Program-made: the position numbers and the translations under genes
From: Kiloniellales bacterium
Lineage (GTDB): Bacteria; Pseudomonadota; Alphaproteobacteria; Kiloniellales; JAKSDN01
DNA length: 64,000 nt
Assembly (NCBI GenBank): GCA_030064845.1
Contig: JASJEC010000006.1
Location: forward strand, 62,001-126,000
Direction: 5' to 3'
The notes under the pieces: model-generated
The model's input: only the letters and a program-made list of their open reading frames with translations
The model's database searches: none
Told to the model about the DNA's origin: nothing
Shown here: positions 25,561 through 34,895 of the stretch, piece by piece
Numbering within the stretch: the stretch's first letter is position 1
Layout: every line of letters begins with the position of its first letter

Positions 25561-27591
25561 TTGGCTTCTGAGGTCGAAGCACGCTCGGAGTTCGCCACGC
25601 TCAAAGCCGGGCTTGATCACATCGATCAGGGCATCTCGGTTTTTGACGAACGGCTCAGGCTGGTTTTTTGCAATCAGCGCTATCTCGACCTGCTCGAGCT
25701 ACCCAAGGAGCTGGCTGTCGTCGGCTCGTCCTACGCGGATTTCGTGCGGTTCAACGCCGAACGCGGCGAATACGGTGACGGATCGATTGAGCAGCAGATC
25801 TCCGAAAGGGTCGAGGCGGCGCAGAACTTCATCGCCCACTATCAGGAGCAGACGCGCCCGAATGGCGTGGTCCTGGCAATTCATGGCGTACCCCTGCCCG
25901 AGGGCGGTTTCATCTCGGTCTACTCCGACATTACCGAGCAGCAGCGCGCCGAAGAGCTTATAAGGGAAAGAAACGAAGAGCTGGAGGCGCGCGTGCAGAG
26001 ACGCACGCAAGAGCTGCAACGGGCCAACGAGCAGCTGCGCGACCTGGTAAAATCGGAACAAAGCATCTCCGAGGCCCTGAAGTACAGCGAAGCGCGGCTC
26101 CGTCTCATCACCGACGCCGTGCCCGCGGGTATCGCCTACATCGACGCCCATCAGCGCTACCAATTTGCCAACGATAGGATCGCCCGCGCCTTCGGCTACA
26201 CGAAGGAAGACATCATCGGCAAAACGACGCGAGAGGTGCTCGGCGAAAAGCTCTATGACCAGCTGATCCCCTTCCTGGAGAAGGGGCAAATGGGCGAGGA
26301 GGTCACGTTCGAGTACACGCTGGGGCTTCCCGACGGCAGGAACGCCCTTATCCGAACCAACATCATCACCGATCTCGAAACGGATCACGCGTTCCCCGGC
26401 TACTATGTCCTCTCGCTCGATGTTTCCGACCAGAAGAAGGCCGAAACCGCCTTGGCCCATGCACAAAAGATGGAGGCGGTCGCCGAGTTGTCGGGCGGCC
26501 TTGCGCACGACTTCAACAATCTCTTGACTGTCGTCCTGGGAAATCTCCTGCCGCTGCGAGAGCGCTCTCGAGGCGCGGACGCGGAACTCGTCGACCCGGC
26601 GATCGAAGCCGCCAGGCGCGGGACCAAGCTCATTCGTCGGCTCCTGTCCTTCTCGCGCCAAGAGATGCTCGAGCCGGCGCCGGTGAAGGTCGAAGCCCTG
26701 ATCGAGAGTCTCGTCGGACTGCTGAAGAGCACGCTGCCCAAGGAAATCGCTATCGTCAGCGAGACCGAGGATCGGGATCTTCTCGCCTTCGTCGATCTTC
26801 ACCAGTTGGAGAATGCCTTGCTGAACCTTTGCTTCAACGCGCGCGATGCCATGCCTGGGGGCGGTACGCTTCGGGTCACCGCGGGGCTGGAATCCATCGC
26901 CGAGGGGGCGCGCACGGAGGTCGAGCTGCCGACCGGCCGCTATGTCGCCATATCGGTTGTCGACGACGGCAGCGGCATGGATCAAGCCACCGTGGATCGG
27001 GTGTTCGAGCCCTTTTTCACATCGAAGGAGGCGGGCCAGGGGACCGGCCTCGGCCTGAGCATGGTTTACGGCTTCGCCAAGCAATCCGGCGGTGCGGTCG
27101 CACTGGACAGCGCAGTCGGACAAGGCACCCAGGTACGCTTGCTCCTTCCCTGCGCGGAAGCGGCCATAGCGTCCACTGAGCAGGGCGCGACGCGCGAGGA
27201 CTCCGCGGAACGGACGCTGGTTCTGCTGGTGGATGACGATCATGACGTTCGGGAGGTGATTCGCCGCCAGTTGATCGAACTCGGCTTTGTTACAATCGAG
27301 GCCGCGAACGCCGACGAGGCCCTTGGTCTCCTATCCAGCATCGACGAGATCGCGCTTCTTCTGTCCGATGTGGTCATGCCAGGTGGAATGAACGGCTATG
27401 ACCTGGCCCAGCGGGCACTGGAGCGAAGGCCGGATGTCAAAGTCCTGCTGATGAGCGCCTTCACGGAGGGAAAGACCAGGGGTGGCGCCGAACCTCCCAT
27501 GCCGGTCCTGCGCAAGCCCTTCGAGGCGCACGAACTCCACCGGGCCATCCGGAGCCGGTTGCAGAACGATGGCCCGGTCACCGAAAAATAG
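25561..27591 (+). CDS. Hybrid sensor histidine kinase with two PAS domains and a receiver
   Basis: A 676-residue cytoplasmic protein. It has a PAS domain (about 15-120, HIDQGISVFDERLRLVFCN), a coiled coil (about 125-180), a second PAS domain (about 180-300), a kinase core with the acceptor histidine in GGLAHDFNNLLT, an ATPase domain ending GTGLGLSMVYGF, and a C-terminal receiver (VLLVDDDHD, phospho-Asp in LLLSDVVMP, lysine in LRKPFE). The HDFNN H-box places it in the HWE-free HPK4-like group. There is no membrane segment. A TTG start is supported by GGAGG 9 bases upstream. The OmpR-type regulator gene follows 149 bases later. Confidence 0.9.
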   Translation: MASEVEARSEFATLKAGLDHIDQGISVFDERLRLVFCNQRYLDLLELPKELAVVGSSYADFVRFNAERGEYGDGSIEQQISERVEAAQNFIAHYQEQTRPNGVVLAIHGVPLPEGGFISVYSDITEQQRAEELIRERNEELEARVQRRTQELQRANEQLRDLVKSEQSISEALKYSEARLRLITDAVPAGIAYIDAHQRYQFANDRIARAFGYTKEDIIGKTTREVLGEKLYDQLIPFLEKGQMGEEVTFEYTLGLPDGRNALIRTNIITDLETDHAFPGYYVLSLDVSDQKKAETALAHAQKMEAVAELSGGLAHDFNNLLTVVLGNLLPLRERSRGADAELVDPAIEAARRGTKLIRRLLSFSRQEMLEPAPVKVEALIESLVGLLKSTLPKEIAIVSETEDRDLLAFVDLHQLENALLNLCFNARDAMPGGGTLRVTAGLESIAEGARTEVELPTGRYVAISVVDDGSGMDQATVDRVFEPFFTSKEAGQGTGLGLSMVYGFAKQSGGAVALDSAVGQGTQVRLLLPCAEAAIASTEQGATREDSAERTLVLLVDDDHDVREVIRRQLIELGFVTIEAANADEALGLLSSIDEIALLLSDVVMPGGMNGYDLAQRALERRPDVKVLLMSAFTEGKTRGGAEPPMPVLRKPFEAHELHRAIRSRLQNDGPVTEK

Positions 27592-27740
27592 CCTAACACA
27601 TTGCGAAATATAGATTTATCCGATTGTCCTGAGCCAATCCATGATACAGTGACCCTGCAATCGCCTGTTTTGGCGTGATGAGCTTGTGATAGCATTTGCG
27701 TTGAACAGAAATCGGCAAACGCAGTGAACGAGATCTAGCC

Positions 27741-28475
27741 GTGGCCCCGCAGTCGGAAGGGATCGTCGTTGTCGAGGACAACATCGAGGTTGCTCAAACC
27801 GTTCTCCGTTCTCTCGAATCGGCGGGCTATCAGACCAGGCACTTCACTCGCGGGCAGGAGCTGAGGAGCTATCTCCAGAAACAGACGCCGGCGCTTTGCA
27901 TTATTGACCTGGGGCTGCCCGACGGCGACGGGTTGGATCTCGTCCGAAGTCTCCAGGGCACTCCCGATACGGCCATCGTCATCTTGACGGGACGGGGCAA
28001 GGCGACCGACCGGGTGATCGGCCTGGAGGTCGGCGCGGACGACTATATCGTCAAGCCTTTCGAGCCTCGAGAGCTGGTCGCCCGGGTCAAGGCGGTCCTT
28101 CGCCGGACCCGGCAAGGGGAGGAAAGCAGCGCGCCCGAGACCCTGCGGAACGCTCGTTTCGAGAACTGGACCTATAGCCCGGACACCTATTCCCTGACCT
28201 CCGAAGACGGCAAGACCTTGACGATCAGCGCCGCGGAAGCCCGTCTCCTTGCCGTGTTCCTCAAGGCACCGAAAAGAATTCTTTCCCGGGAACAGCTGCT
28301 CGAGCTCACGTCGGGCGAAGACTCCGCCGCCTTCGATCGGGCCGTGGATGTCCGGGTTTCGCGGCTGCGCCGCAAGCTCGAGGCCAACAATGAGGATCCG
28401 CAGCTCATCAAGACGATCTATGGCGCGGGATATCTCTTCAACGCGTCTGTCGAGTGGCTGGAAGAGCCCCGGTAA
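27741..28475 (+). CDS. OmpR/PhoB-type response regulator
   Basis: A 244-residue transcription factor. The N-terminal receiver has acidic residues in VVVEDN, phospho-acceptor Asp in CIIDLGLPDGDG and lysine in YIVKPFEP. The C-terminal winged helix includes SREQLLELTSG and VDVRVSRLRRKLE, the usual OmpR recognition region. The GTG start has only a weak ribosome site. It follows the hybrid kinase on the same strand and may be its partner, although the separate spacing leaves room for another kinase. Confidence 0.9.
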   Translation: MAPQSEGIVVVEDNIEVAQTVLRSLESAGYQTRHFTRGQELRSYLQKQTPALCIIDLGLPDGDGLDLVRSLQGTPDTAIVILTGRGKATDRVIGLEVGADDYIVKPFEPRELVARVKAVLRRTRQGEESSAPETLRNARFENWTYSPDTYSLTSEDGKTLTISAAEARLLAVFLKAPKRILSREQLLELTSGEDSAAFDRAVDVRVSRLRRKLEANNEDPQLIKTIYGAGYLFNASVEWLEEPR

Positions 28476-28648
28476 AGGCCGCCGGCGGCATCCTGCACTC
28501 CGTCCTCGGAAACATGCACAAGGCGGCGTGACCCGGCCGGCGGGCGGCCCGGCGGCGGTTCGGCCGGGCCGGGCCGTCTGTTGAAACCGGGTGGCGCGTC
28601 GCCATATGGCCGTGTGATCGAACGCCCGCCACGGAGCGTAGTATTTTC

Positions 28649-29401
28649 ATGTCCGCGACCACCCTCAGCCCCGACGGGCAAGCCCTTATGGACGGAACCA
28701 TGATCCGCCTGGAGGACCTGGAGCTGACCCTGCCGTCGGCGGCGGGCCCGGTCGAGATCCTGCGCCGCATCGACCTGGAGGTCGGCGCCGGTGAGACGGT
28801 CAGCGTGGTCGGGCCTTCGGGCTCCGGTAAATCGTCGATGATGATGATCGTCGCCGGCCTCGAGCGAGCCACCGCCGGACGGGTGACCGTCGCCGGGCAG
28901 GAGCTGGCGAGCCTGTCCGAGGACGGCCTCGCGCTATTCCGCCGCTCCAGCGTCGGGATCGTGTTCCAGTCGTTCCACCTGGTGCCGACCATGACGGCGC
29001 TGGAGAATGTGGCCATTCCCCTTGAATTGGCCGGCCGCGGCGACGCTTTCGAGCGGGCCAGGGCCTGCCTCGACCAGGTCGGCCTAGCGCACCGTTTGAC
29101 CCACTATCCGGGGCAGCTGTCCGGCGGCGAGCAGCAGCGCGTGGCCCTGGCGCGCGCCTTCGCGCCGCAGCCGTTATTGCTCCTGGCGGACGAGCCGACC
29201 GGCAACCTCGACGGCGAGACCGGCCGCGGGGTGATCGACCTTCTGTTCGACCTGACCGCGGGCCACGGCACGACCCTCATGCTGATCACCCATGACCCGA
29301 ACCTGGCGCAACGCTGCGGGCGCCAGATCCGCCTGGTCGACGGCCAGATCCGGGAAGACGCCCTGGCGCAGGGCGCGGTGCCGACCGCCAGGGCGAGCTG
29401 A
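28649..29401 (+). CDS. ABC transporter ATPase, LolD/YbbA-like
   Basis: A 250-residue ATPase with Walker A GPSGSGKSS, the Q-loop VFQSFHLVPTMTALENV, signature LSGGEQQR and Walker B LLLADEPTGNLD. These are the hallmarks of the MacB/LolD/YbbA group, which power mechanotransmission rather than import. The ATG at 28649 has a distant GGAG; an ATG 13 codons downstream would match family starts more closely. The stop overlaps the permease start by one base (TGATG), so they form one complex. Substrate unknown. Confidence 0.92.
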   Translation: MSATTLSPDGQALMDGTMIRLEDLELTLPSAAGPVEILRRIDLEVGAGETVSVVGPSGSGKSSMMMIVAGLERATAGRVTVAGQELASLSEDGLALFRRSSVGIVFQSFHLVPTMTALENVAIPLELAGRGDAFERARACLDQVGLAHRLTHYPGQLSGGEQQRVALARAFAPQPLLLLADEPTGNLDGETGRGVIDLLFDLTAGHGTTLMLITHDPNLAQRCGRQIRLVDGQIREDALAQGAVPTARAS

Positions 29402-31935
29402 TGCGCGAGTTCGGGCTGGCGCTGACCCTGGCGCGGCGGGAGCTGCGCGGCGGGCTCAAGGGCTTCGGCGTGTTCCTGGGCTGCCTCACCCTCGGCGTGG
29501 CCGCGATCGCCAGTGTCGGCTCGCTGTCGCAGTCCGTGCTCGGCGGCTTGGCGGCCCAGGGCCAGAGCCTGCTGGGCGGCGACCTCGATCTGAGAATGGT
29601 GCACCGCACCGCCGGGCCGGAGGAGCTGGCCTGGCTGAAGCAGCGGGCCGATGTCTCGGTCTCGACCCACATGCGGGCCATGGTGCGCGCGCCCGGCGAG
29701 GAGCGTCGCTCCGTGCTGGTGGAACTGCGCGCGGTCGACGACGTCTTTCCGCTCTACGGCGAGGTGGTGCTCGACCCGCCGCTGCCGCTGGACCAGGCGC
29801 TCGGCCAGTCCGACGGTCTCTGGGGCGCGGCGATAGACCGCACCCTGGTATCCCGGCTGGACCTGGGCGACGACGCCCTCGGGACCGAGATCTTTGTGGG
29901 CGAGGGGCGCTACCAGATCCGGGCCATCCTGGAGCGGGAGCCGGACCGGATCGGGACCCAGATGATGTTCGGCGCCAGCTTCATGGTGTCCACGGACAGC
30001 CTGCCGCAAACCGGGCTGCTGCGCCCCGGCGCCCTGAACCACACCCATTACCGGCTGCGCGTGCCGCCCGGGGAATCGCCCGCGGCGCTGAGGGCCGAGA
30101 TCCTCGAGACCTTCCCCGAGGCCGGCTGGCAGGTCCGCGGCACCGCCGAAGCGGCGCCGGGGGCCAAGCGCTTCATCGAGCGGCTCGGCATGTTCCTCAG
30201 CCTGGTCGGCCTGACATCTCTGCTGGTCGGCGGGGTCGGGGTCGGCAACGCCGTGCGCAGCTACCTCGAGGGCAAGACGGCGACCATCGCGACCCTGAAA
30301 TGCCTCGGCGCTTCCGGCCGACTCGTCTTCCGGGTCTACCTGGCCCAGGTGCTGGCGCTCGCTTCCCTCGGCATCGCGATCGGCCTGGCGCTCGGCGCCG
30401 CCACGCCCTTCGCGGTCAATGCCCTGGTCGGCGACAGCTTCGGCTGGCAGGGGGTCTCGGCGGTCTTCCCGGCGCCGCTCGCGCTCGCCGCCGCCTTCGG
30501 TGTCCTGATCACCCTGGTGTTCTCGCTCTGGCCGCTGCAGCACGCCCAGGCGGTGCCGGCAGCCAGCCTGTTCCGCGATCTGATCGCGCCCGACCAGACG
30601 TCGGTGGGCGCCAAGGCCTGGGCGGGCATCGCCCTGCTTGGTCTGCTCCTGGCCGGTCTGGCCGTGGTAACGGCGGTCGACAAGCGGCTCGCGCTCTACT
30701 TCGTCGCCGGCGCGCTGGGCGCGCTCGCCACATTCCGGCTCGCGGCCTACGGGGTCATGACCCTGGCGCGGCGCGCCGGACGGCCGCGCCACGCTGGCCT
30801 GCGCCTGGCGCTGGCCAACCTCTACCGCCCGGGCGCGCGGACCGGGGGCGTCATCATGTCGCTCGGGCTCGGCCTGACCCTGCTCGTCACCAACGCGCTG
30901 ATCGAGGGCAACCTGGCCAAGCAGGTCGGCGACAGCCTGCCCGAAGAGGCGCCCAACTTCTATTTCCTCGATATCCAGCCGAGCCAGGCAGAGAACTTCG
31001 AGCAGGCCGTCGGCGAGGTGGCGGGCGTGCGGGAGATCCGCCGCGTGCCCATGCTGCGCGGACGCATCGCGCAGGTGAACGGCAAGTCCAGCCGGGAACT
31101 GGATATTCCGCCCGAGATCGAGTGGGTATTCCGGGGCGACCGGGGACTGACCTGGACCCGCGAGCCGCCGGAAGACACCGAGCTGACCGCCGGCGAGTGG
31201 TGGCCGGCCGACTACAGCGGCAAGCCGCTGGTCTCGCTCGACGATAACGTCGGACGGCTGCTCGGGATCGGCCCGGGCGACACCATGACCATCAATCTGC
31301 TCGGGCGGAACATCGAGGTGACCATCGCCAACCTGAGGGTGATCGACTGGTCGCGGATGACCATCAACTTCGTCATGGTCTTCTCGCCAGGGATCCTTGA
31401 GGCGGCGCCCCAGACGCAGATCGCCACGGTCAAGGTCTCGGCCGAGCAGGAAGACCAGGTCGAGCGGGCGGTGACCGGCAACTTCGCCAACATCTCGGCG
31501 ATCCGCGTGCGCGACGCCCTTACCGCGGTCGGCGAGCTGATCGGCAACGTCGGGATCGCGGTGCGCGCGGTGGCGGGCGTGGCGCTCTTCGCCGGGATCC
31601 TGGTCCTCGCCGGGGCCGTGGCGGCGGGGCATCACCGTCGGATCTACGACGCCGTCATCCTAAAGGTGCTGGGGGCGACCCGCGGCCGGATCGTGCAGGC
31701 CTTCCTGATCGAGTACGGCCTGATGGGCCTGGTCAGCGCCGCGATCGCCAGCGTCATCGGCACCCTGGCCGCCTATTTGATCATGACCGAGGTGCTGCGC
31801 GGCCCCTTCACCTTCATCCCCCAGGCCGTGGCCAGCACGGCGGTGGTCGCCCTGATCATCACGCTCTGCCTGGGCTTCATCGGGACCTGGCGGGCGCTGG
31901 GCCACAAGGCCGCTCCGCTTCTGCGCAACGATTAA
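29401..31935 (+). CDS. FtsX-type ABC permease, YbbP-like
   Basis: An 844-residue membrane protein with a helix near residue 20, a large periplasmic domain (about 45-255), a block of three helices (about 260-380), two more helices (about 410-460), a second periplasmic domain and a final FtsX domain with three helices near the C-terminus. This 10-helix, two-FtsX layout matches YbbP-like permeases paired with YbbA ATPases. It is coupled to the ATPase by a TGATG overlap. No TesA-like lipase is adjacent. A role in lipid or envelope homeostasis is inferred only from the family. Confidence 0.88.
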   Translation: MREFGLALTLARRELRGGLKGFGVFLGCLTLGVAAIASVGSLSQSVLGGLAAQGQSLLGGDLDLRMVHRTAGPEELAWLKQRADVSVSTHMRAMVRAPGEERRSVLVELRAVDDVFPLYGEVVLDPPLPLDQALGQSDGLWGAAIDRTLVSRLDLGDDALGTEIFVGEGRYQIRAILEREPDRIGTQMMFGASFMVSTDSLPQTGLLRPGALNHTHYRLRVPPGESPAALRAEILETFPEAGWQVRGTAEAAPGAKRFIERLGMFLSLVGLTSLLVGGVGVGNAVRSYLEGKTATIATLKCLGASGRLVFRVYLAQVLALASLGIAIGLALGAATPFAVNALVGDSFGWQGVSAVFPAPLALAAAFGVLITLVFSLWPLQHAQAVPAASLFRDLIAPDQTSVGAKAWAGIALLGLLLAGLAVVTAVDKRLALYFVAGALGALATFRLAAYGVMTLARRAGRPRHAGLRLALANLYRPGARTGGVIMSLGLGLTLLVTNALIEGNLAKQVGDSLPEEAPNFYFLDIQPSQAENFEQAVGEVAGVREIRRVPMLRGRIAQVNGKSSRELDIPPEIEWVFRGDRGLTWTREPPEDTELTAGEWWPADYSGKPLVSLDDNVGRLLGIGPGDTMTINLLGRNIEVTIANLRVIDWSRMTINFVMVFSPGILEAAPQTQIATVKVSAEQEDQVERAVTGNFANISAIRVRDALTAVGELIGNVGIAVRAVAGVALFAGILVLAGAVAAGHHRRIYDAVILKVLGATRGRIVQAFLIEYGLMGLVSAAIASVIGTLAAYLIMTEVLRGPFTFIPQAVASTAVVALIITLCLGFIGTWRALGHKAAPLLRND

Positions 31936-31989
31936 CGAAATGTAACCGCACTTTCATGAAAATCGCCCCCCTTCGGCCCCTTGGGGTTA

Positions 31990-32015
31990 TTGATTCGTGG
32001 GCCGCGTGGTACAAT
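31990..32015 (+). promoter_or_regulatory. Possible promoter of the BI-1 gene
   Basis: A TACAAT at 32010-32015 resembles a -10 element; TTGATT at 31990-31995 is a possible -35 but the spacing is short (14 bases). It lies in an AT-richer gap about 50 bases before the start codon. Confidence 0.35.
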
Positions 32016-32063
32016 ATTACTTGCGAACGGTTATCACTGAACTGAGGCATCTAGAGGGACACC

Positions 32064-32792
32064 ATGGCATTCGATCCTGATCGCAGAACCATGACCCGGG
32101 CGCAGACCAGCGCGGCTGAGATCGATGTCGGCCTGCGCAACTACATGCTGCGGGTCTACAACTACATGTCGCTGGGCGTCGCCTTCACCGGCGCCATAGC
32201 GCTCTTCGTGGCCAGCGACCTTGCAATGGTCCAGGCCGTTCATTCGGTCTTCTGGCTGTTCTTCATCGGCATCCTCGGCATGGGCTTCATCGCGCCGCGG
32301 GTCATGATGTCCAAATCGATCGGCGCAGCCCAGGCCTGTTTCTGGGTCTATGCGGCTATGTGGGGCGCGATCATCGGTCCGATGATCTACGTCTACGGGC
32401 AGGTCGATCCGATGCTGGTGCCCAAGGCGTTCTTCATCACCGCTGCAGCCTTCGGTGCGATGAGCCTCTACGGCTACACCACCAAGCGCAACCTGGGTCC
32501 GATCGGCGCCTTCCTCTGCATGGCCACCTTCGGCATCCTCATTGCGCTGCTGGTTAACGTGTTCCTGATCCAGAGCCCGGTGTTCGACCTGATCCTCTCG
32601 GTCGTCGTGGTTCTGGTGTTCTCCGGGCTGACCGCCTACGAGACGCAGCAGATCAAGAACATGTACTACGAGGCGGATGCGGGCGACGTGGCGACGCGCA
32701 AGGCGATCTTCGGGGCCTTCATGCTCTACGGCTCCTTCGTCACGTTGTTCATCTGGATCCTGCACCTGCTCGGGATGATGCGCGGCGAATAG
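32064..32792 (+). CDS. Bax inhibitor-1 / YccA-family membrane protein
   Basis: A 242-residue protein with seven membrane helices, beginning after a 25-residue cytoplasmic start. Conserved BI-1 features are visible: LRNYMLRVYNYMSLGVAFTG at the first helix, GMGFIAP, and near the end SGLTAYETQQIK with acidic residues following. Relatives form pH-sensitive calcium leak channels or modulate membrane proteases. A strong terminator follows, so it is monocistronic. Confidence 0.93.
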   Translation: MAFDPDRRTMTRAQTSAAEIDVGLRNYMLRVYNYMSLGVAFTGAIALFVASDLAMVQAVHSVFWLFFIGILGMGFIAPRVMMSKSIGAAQACFWVYAAMWGAIIGPMIYVYGQVDPMLVPKAFFITAAAFGAMSLYGYTTKRNLGPIGAFLCMATFGILIALLVNVFLIQSPVFDLILSVVVVLVFSGLTAYETQQIKNMYYEADAGDVATRKAIFGAFMLYGSFVTLFIWILHLLGMMRGE

Positions 32793-32819
32793 CCCGCCCG
32801 GCAGACGCTCGAGTTCGAG

Positions 32820-32852
32820 GGCCCGGAAGGCAACTTCCGGGCCTTCTTCTTT
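32820..32852 (+). terminator. Intrinsic terminator after the BI-1 gene
   Basis: A 10-base-pair stem (GGCCCGGAAG with CTTCCGGGCC) with a GCAA tetraloop, followed by TTCTTCTTT. It lies 28 bases after the stop. Confidence 0.92.
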
Positions 32853-32866
32853 CGGGCGGCGTCGGT

Positions 32867-33625
32867 TCAGGCGGTGCGGCCGCCGTCGACCGGCAGGCAG
32901 ACGCCGGTCAGGAATCCGCCCTCGTCGGCCGCCAGATAGAGCGCGGCGGCGGCGATGTCCTCGGGCGTGGAGAGGCGGCCGAGTGGCACGGTCTCGATGA
33001 ACTTCCGCCGGTTCTCCGGCGTGTCCGGCACACCCATGAAGCGCTGCAGCAGGCCGGTGTCGCCGATCACCGGGCAGATGGCGTTGACCCGGATGCCCTC
33101 CGGCGCCAGTTCCAGCGCCATGGACTGGGTGATCACGTTCACCGCCCCCTTGGAGCCGTTGTACCAGGTGAGTCCCGGGCGGGGCCTCAAGGCCGCCGTG
33201 GACGAGGTGTTGATGATGCAGCCGCCGCCCTGGCGCCGGAAGACCGGCACGGCCTCCAGGGCAGCCAGGTAGATCGACTTGACGTTGACCGCGTAGACCC
33301 GGTCGAACTCGGCCTCCTCGGTCTCCAGCAGCGGTTGGTTCAGATGGGTGTAGCCCGCGTTGTTGACCAGGATGTCGAGCCGGCCGAAGGACTCCGTCGC
33401 GGCCTGGATCATCGCCCGGACGTCCGTGCACCGCGTCACGTCGGCGTGGACGTAGGCCGCGCGGCCGCCGGCCTCGGCGATCTGGCCGGCCACGCTGCGG
33501 CCGCCGTTGTCGTTGATGTCGGCGACCACGACCGCGGCGCCCTCGGCGGCGAAGCGGCGTGCGATCCCCGCGCCGAAGCCGGACCCGGCGCCCGTCACCA
33601 CCGCTATCTTTTCCTCTAAGCGCAC
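32867..33625 (-). CDS. Short-chain dehydrogenase/reductase (classical SDR)
   Basis: A 252-residue NAD(P)-dependent oxidoreductase. It shows the nucleotide-binding TGAGSGFGAGIA, an aspartate after the second strand (VVADIND) that favours NAD(H), NNAG, the catalytic serine in NTSST, and YNGSK carrying the Tyr-Lys pair. GGGGGA lies before the GTG at 33625; a TTG four codons earlier is less likely. It is followed on the same strand by nothing until the BI-1 terminator. The substrate cannot be told from sequence; annotation as 3-oxoacyl-ACP or glucose dehydrogenase-like would be guesswork. Confidence 0.9.
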   Translation of the reverse strand: MRLEEKIAVVTGAGSGFGAGIARRFAAEGAAVVVADINDNGGRSVAGQIAEAGGRAAYVHADVTRCTDVRAMIQAATESFGRLDILVNNAGYTHLNQPLLETEEAEFDRVYAVNVKSIYLAALEAVPVFRRQGGGCIINTSSTAALRPRPGLTWYNGSKGAVNVITQSMALELAPEGIRVNAICPVIGDTGLLQRFMGVPDTPENRRKFIETVPLGRLSTPEDIAAAALYLAADEGGFLTGVCLPVDGGRTA

Positions 33626-33670
33626 GATATCCCCCAAGCCTTGCCGACCCGAGAGAGTAGCAGCGCGCGG

Positions 33671-34321
33671 TCAGCCGCGCAGCAGGCGATCGTCGAGCAC
33701 GATGTCGAAGCGTCCGGCAAGCGCGCCCGGCTCGATCTCCGGCGCCGGCGCGAGCGCGACAGCCACGGCGGCCTGCGCCGATCGGTCCAGCCGGCGATAG
33801 ATGAAGTCGCGCGCGTTCCGGGGGTCGCCGGCGACGTACATCTGAGTGGTCAGCCGCTCGATCCCCTGTCCGGCGATCGCGCAGTGGATGTGCGGCGCCC
33901 GCCCGGGATAGGGCACGGGCTTGATCGTGCGGAAACGGAAGCCCGCGTCGCTGTCCACCGCCATGCGGCCGAACCCCTGGAAATTCGGGTCGGCGGCGCC
34001 GCCATCGCGCGGATGGTGGTAGCGGCCGAAGGCGTCGCACTGCCAGATCTCGACGCGCACGCCGGTCAGCGCCCGACCGCTCTCGTCGAGGACGCGGCCG
34101 AAGAGATGCAGCACCTCGCCCTCGGCCTTGCCGGGGCGTCCGGCGACCGAAACCAGGTCGTTGTCCGAATCGAGCGGCAGCGTCTCCGGATAGAACGGCC
34201 CCGGCGTCTGCCGCGGCGTCGGCGTCAGCGCCGCCCGCGCGCCGCCTGCGAGCCCGGCGGCAGCGCCGAGAGCGAGCGCAGCTCGCAGCAGGCGCCGGCG
34301 GTTCAAGCGTGTAGCGGTCAT
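33671..34321 (-). CDS. Exported intradiol ring-cleavage dioxygenase-like protein
   Basis: A 216-residue protein of the protocatechuate 3,4-dioxygenase family, which opens catechol rings between the two hydroxyls using Fe(III). Candidate iron ligands are the tyrosines in FGRYHHP and VPYPGRAPHIH and the two histidines of the latter. The N-terminus (RLNRRRLLRAALALGAAAG) is a twin-arginine-like signal with an alanine-rich core, so the mature protein is probably periplasmic, unlike the cytoplasmic PcaGH enzymes. It is a single subunit with no partner gene. Its stop is 45 bases before the SDR start on the same strand, so co-transcription is likely. Confidence 0.88.
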   Translation of the reverse strand: MTATRLNRRRLLRAALALGAAAGLAGGARAALTPTPRQTPGPFYPETLPLDSDNDLVSVAGRPGKAEGEVLHLFGRVLDESGRALTGVRVEIWQCDAFGRYHHPRDGGAADPNFQGFGRMAVDSDAGFRFRTIKPVPYPGRAPHIHCAIAGQGIERLTTQMYVAGDPRNARDFIYRRLDRSAQAAVAVALAPAPEIEPGALAGRFDIVLDDRLLRG

Positions 34322-34452
34322 CGTTCCTCTCTCCGATGATCAGAGATATGGGATCTCAGGCGGCGCGCGCCAGACCTCCTTTGCCGGTAGTGCGCCGACC
34401 GGGCGGGTGGCAGAATGCGCAGCAGCCGCCTGGATTCGAGGGAGCCGAGGCC

Positions 34453-34749
34453 ATGTCCGCCTATCTGATTGCGCAGCTCACCGTGACCGACCCGGAGGAT
34501 TTCGGCCGCTACCGTGAAGCGGTCACCGGGTTGGTCGCGCGCTACGGCGGCCGCTACCTGGTGCGCGGCGGTGCGACCGAATGCCTGGAGGGCGAATGGG
34601 CCGCGTCGCGCATGGTGATCATCGCCTTCGACAGCGTCGCGCAGGCGAGGCGCTTCTACGACTCGGCCGAGTACCAGGAAATTCTGCCTCTGCGCCTCAA
34701 TGCCTCGGAGGGTGTGGTTGTTCTGGCCGAGGGTTCCGGGCCCGACTAG
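34453..34749 (+). CDS. DUF1330 domain protein
   Basis: A 98-residue dimeric alpha/beta-barrel (ferredoxin-like) protein. SAYLIAQLTVTDPEDFGRYRE at the start, GGRYLVRGG and FDSVAQARRFYDSAEYQEI are characteristic of DUF1330. The internal ATG at 34453 with GGAG upstream is chosen over a long low-complexity N-terminal extension. It is divergent from the dioxygenase gene. Function unknown; relatives resemble small monooxygenase or stress-response folds. Confidence 0.88.
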   Translation: MSAYLIAQLTVTDPEDFGRYREAVTGLVARYGGRYLVRGGATECLEGEWAASRMVIIAFDSVAQARRFYDSAEYQEILPLRLNASEGVVVLAEGSGPD

Positions 34750-34895
34750 AACAGAACCAGCTTCGCGGGAATCCCCGGTGGCGATTGTCGCGCAATAGTA
34801 GGAAACAGTTCACAAACTTCAAACGTGCCGTCGCCGCTCCAAGGGTGTATTCTCGAAACGCGGGAAAAGAGGCGAGGGCGGAGAGCAGCTAGGGT

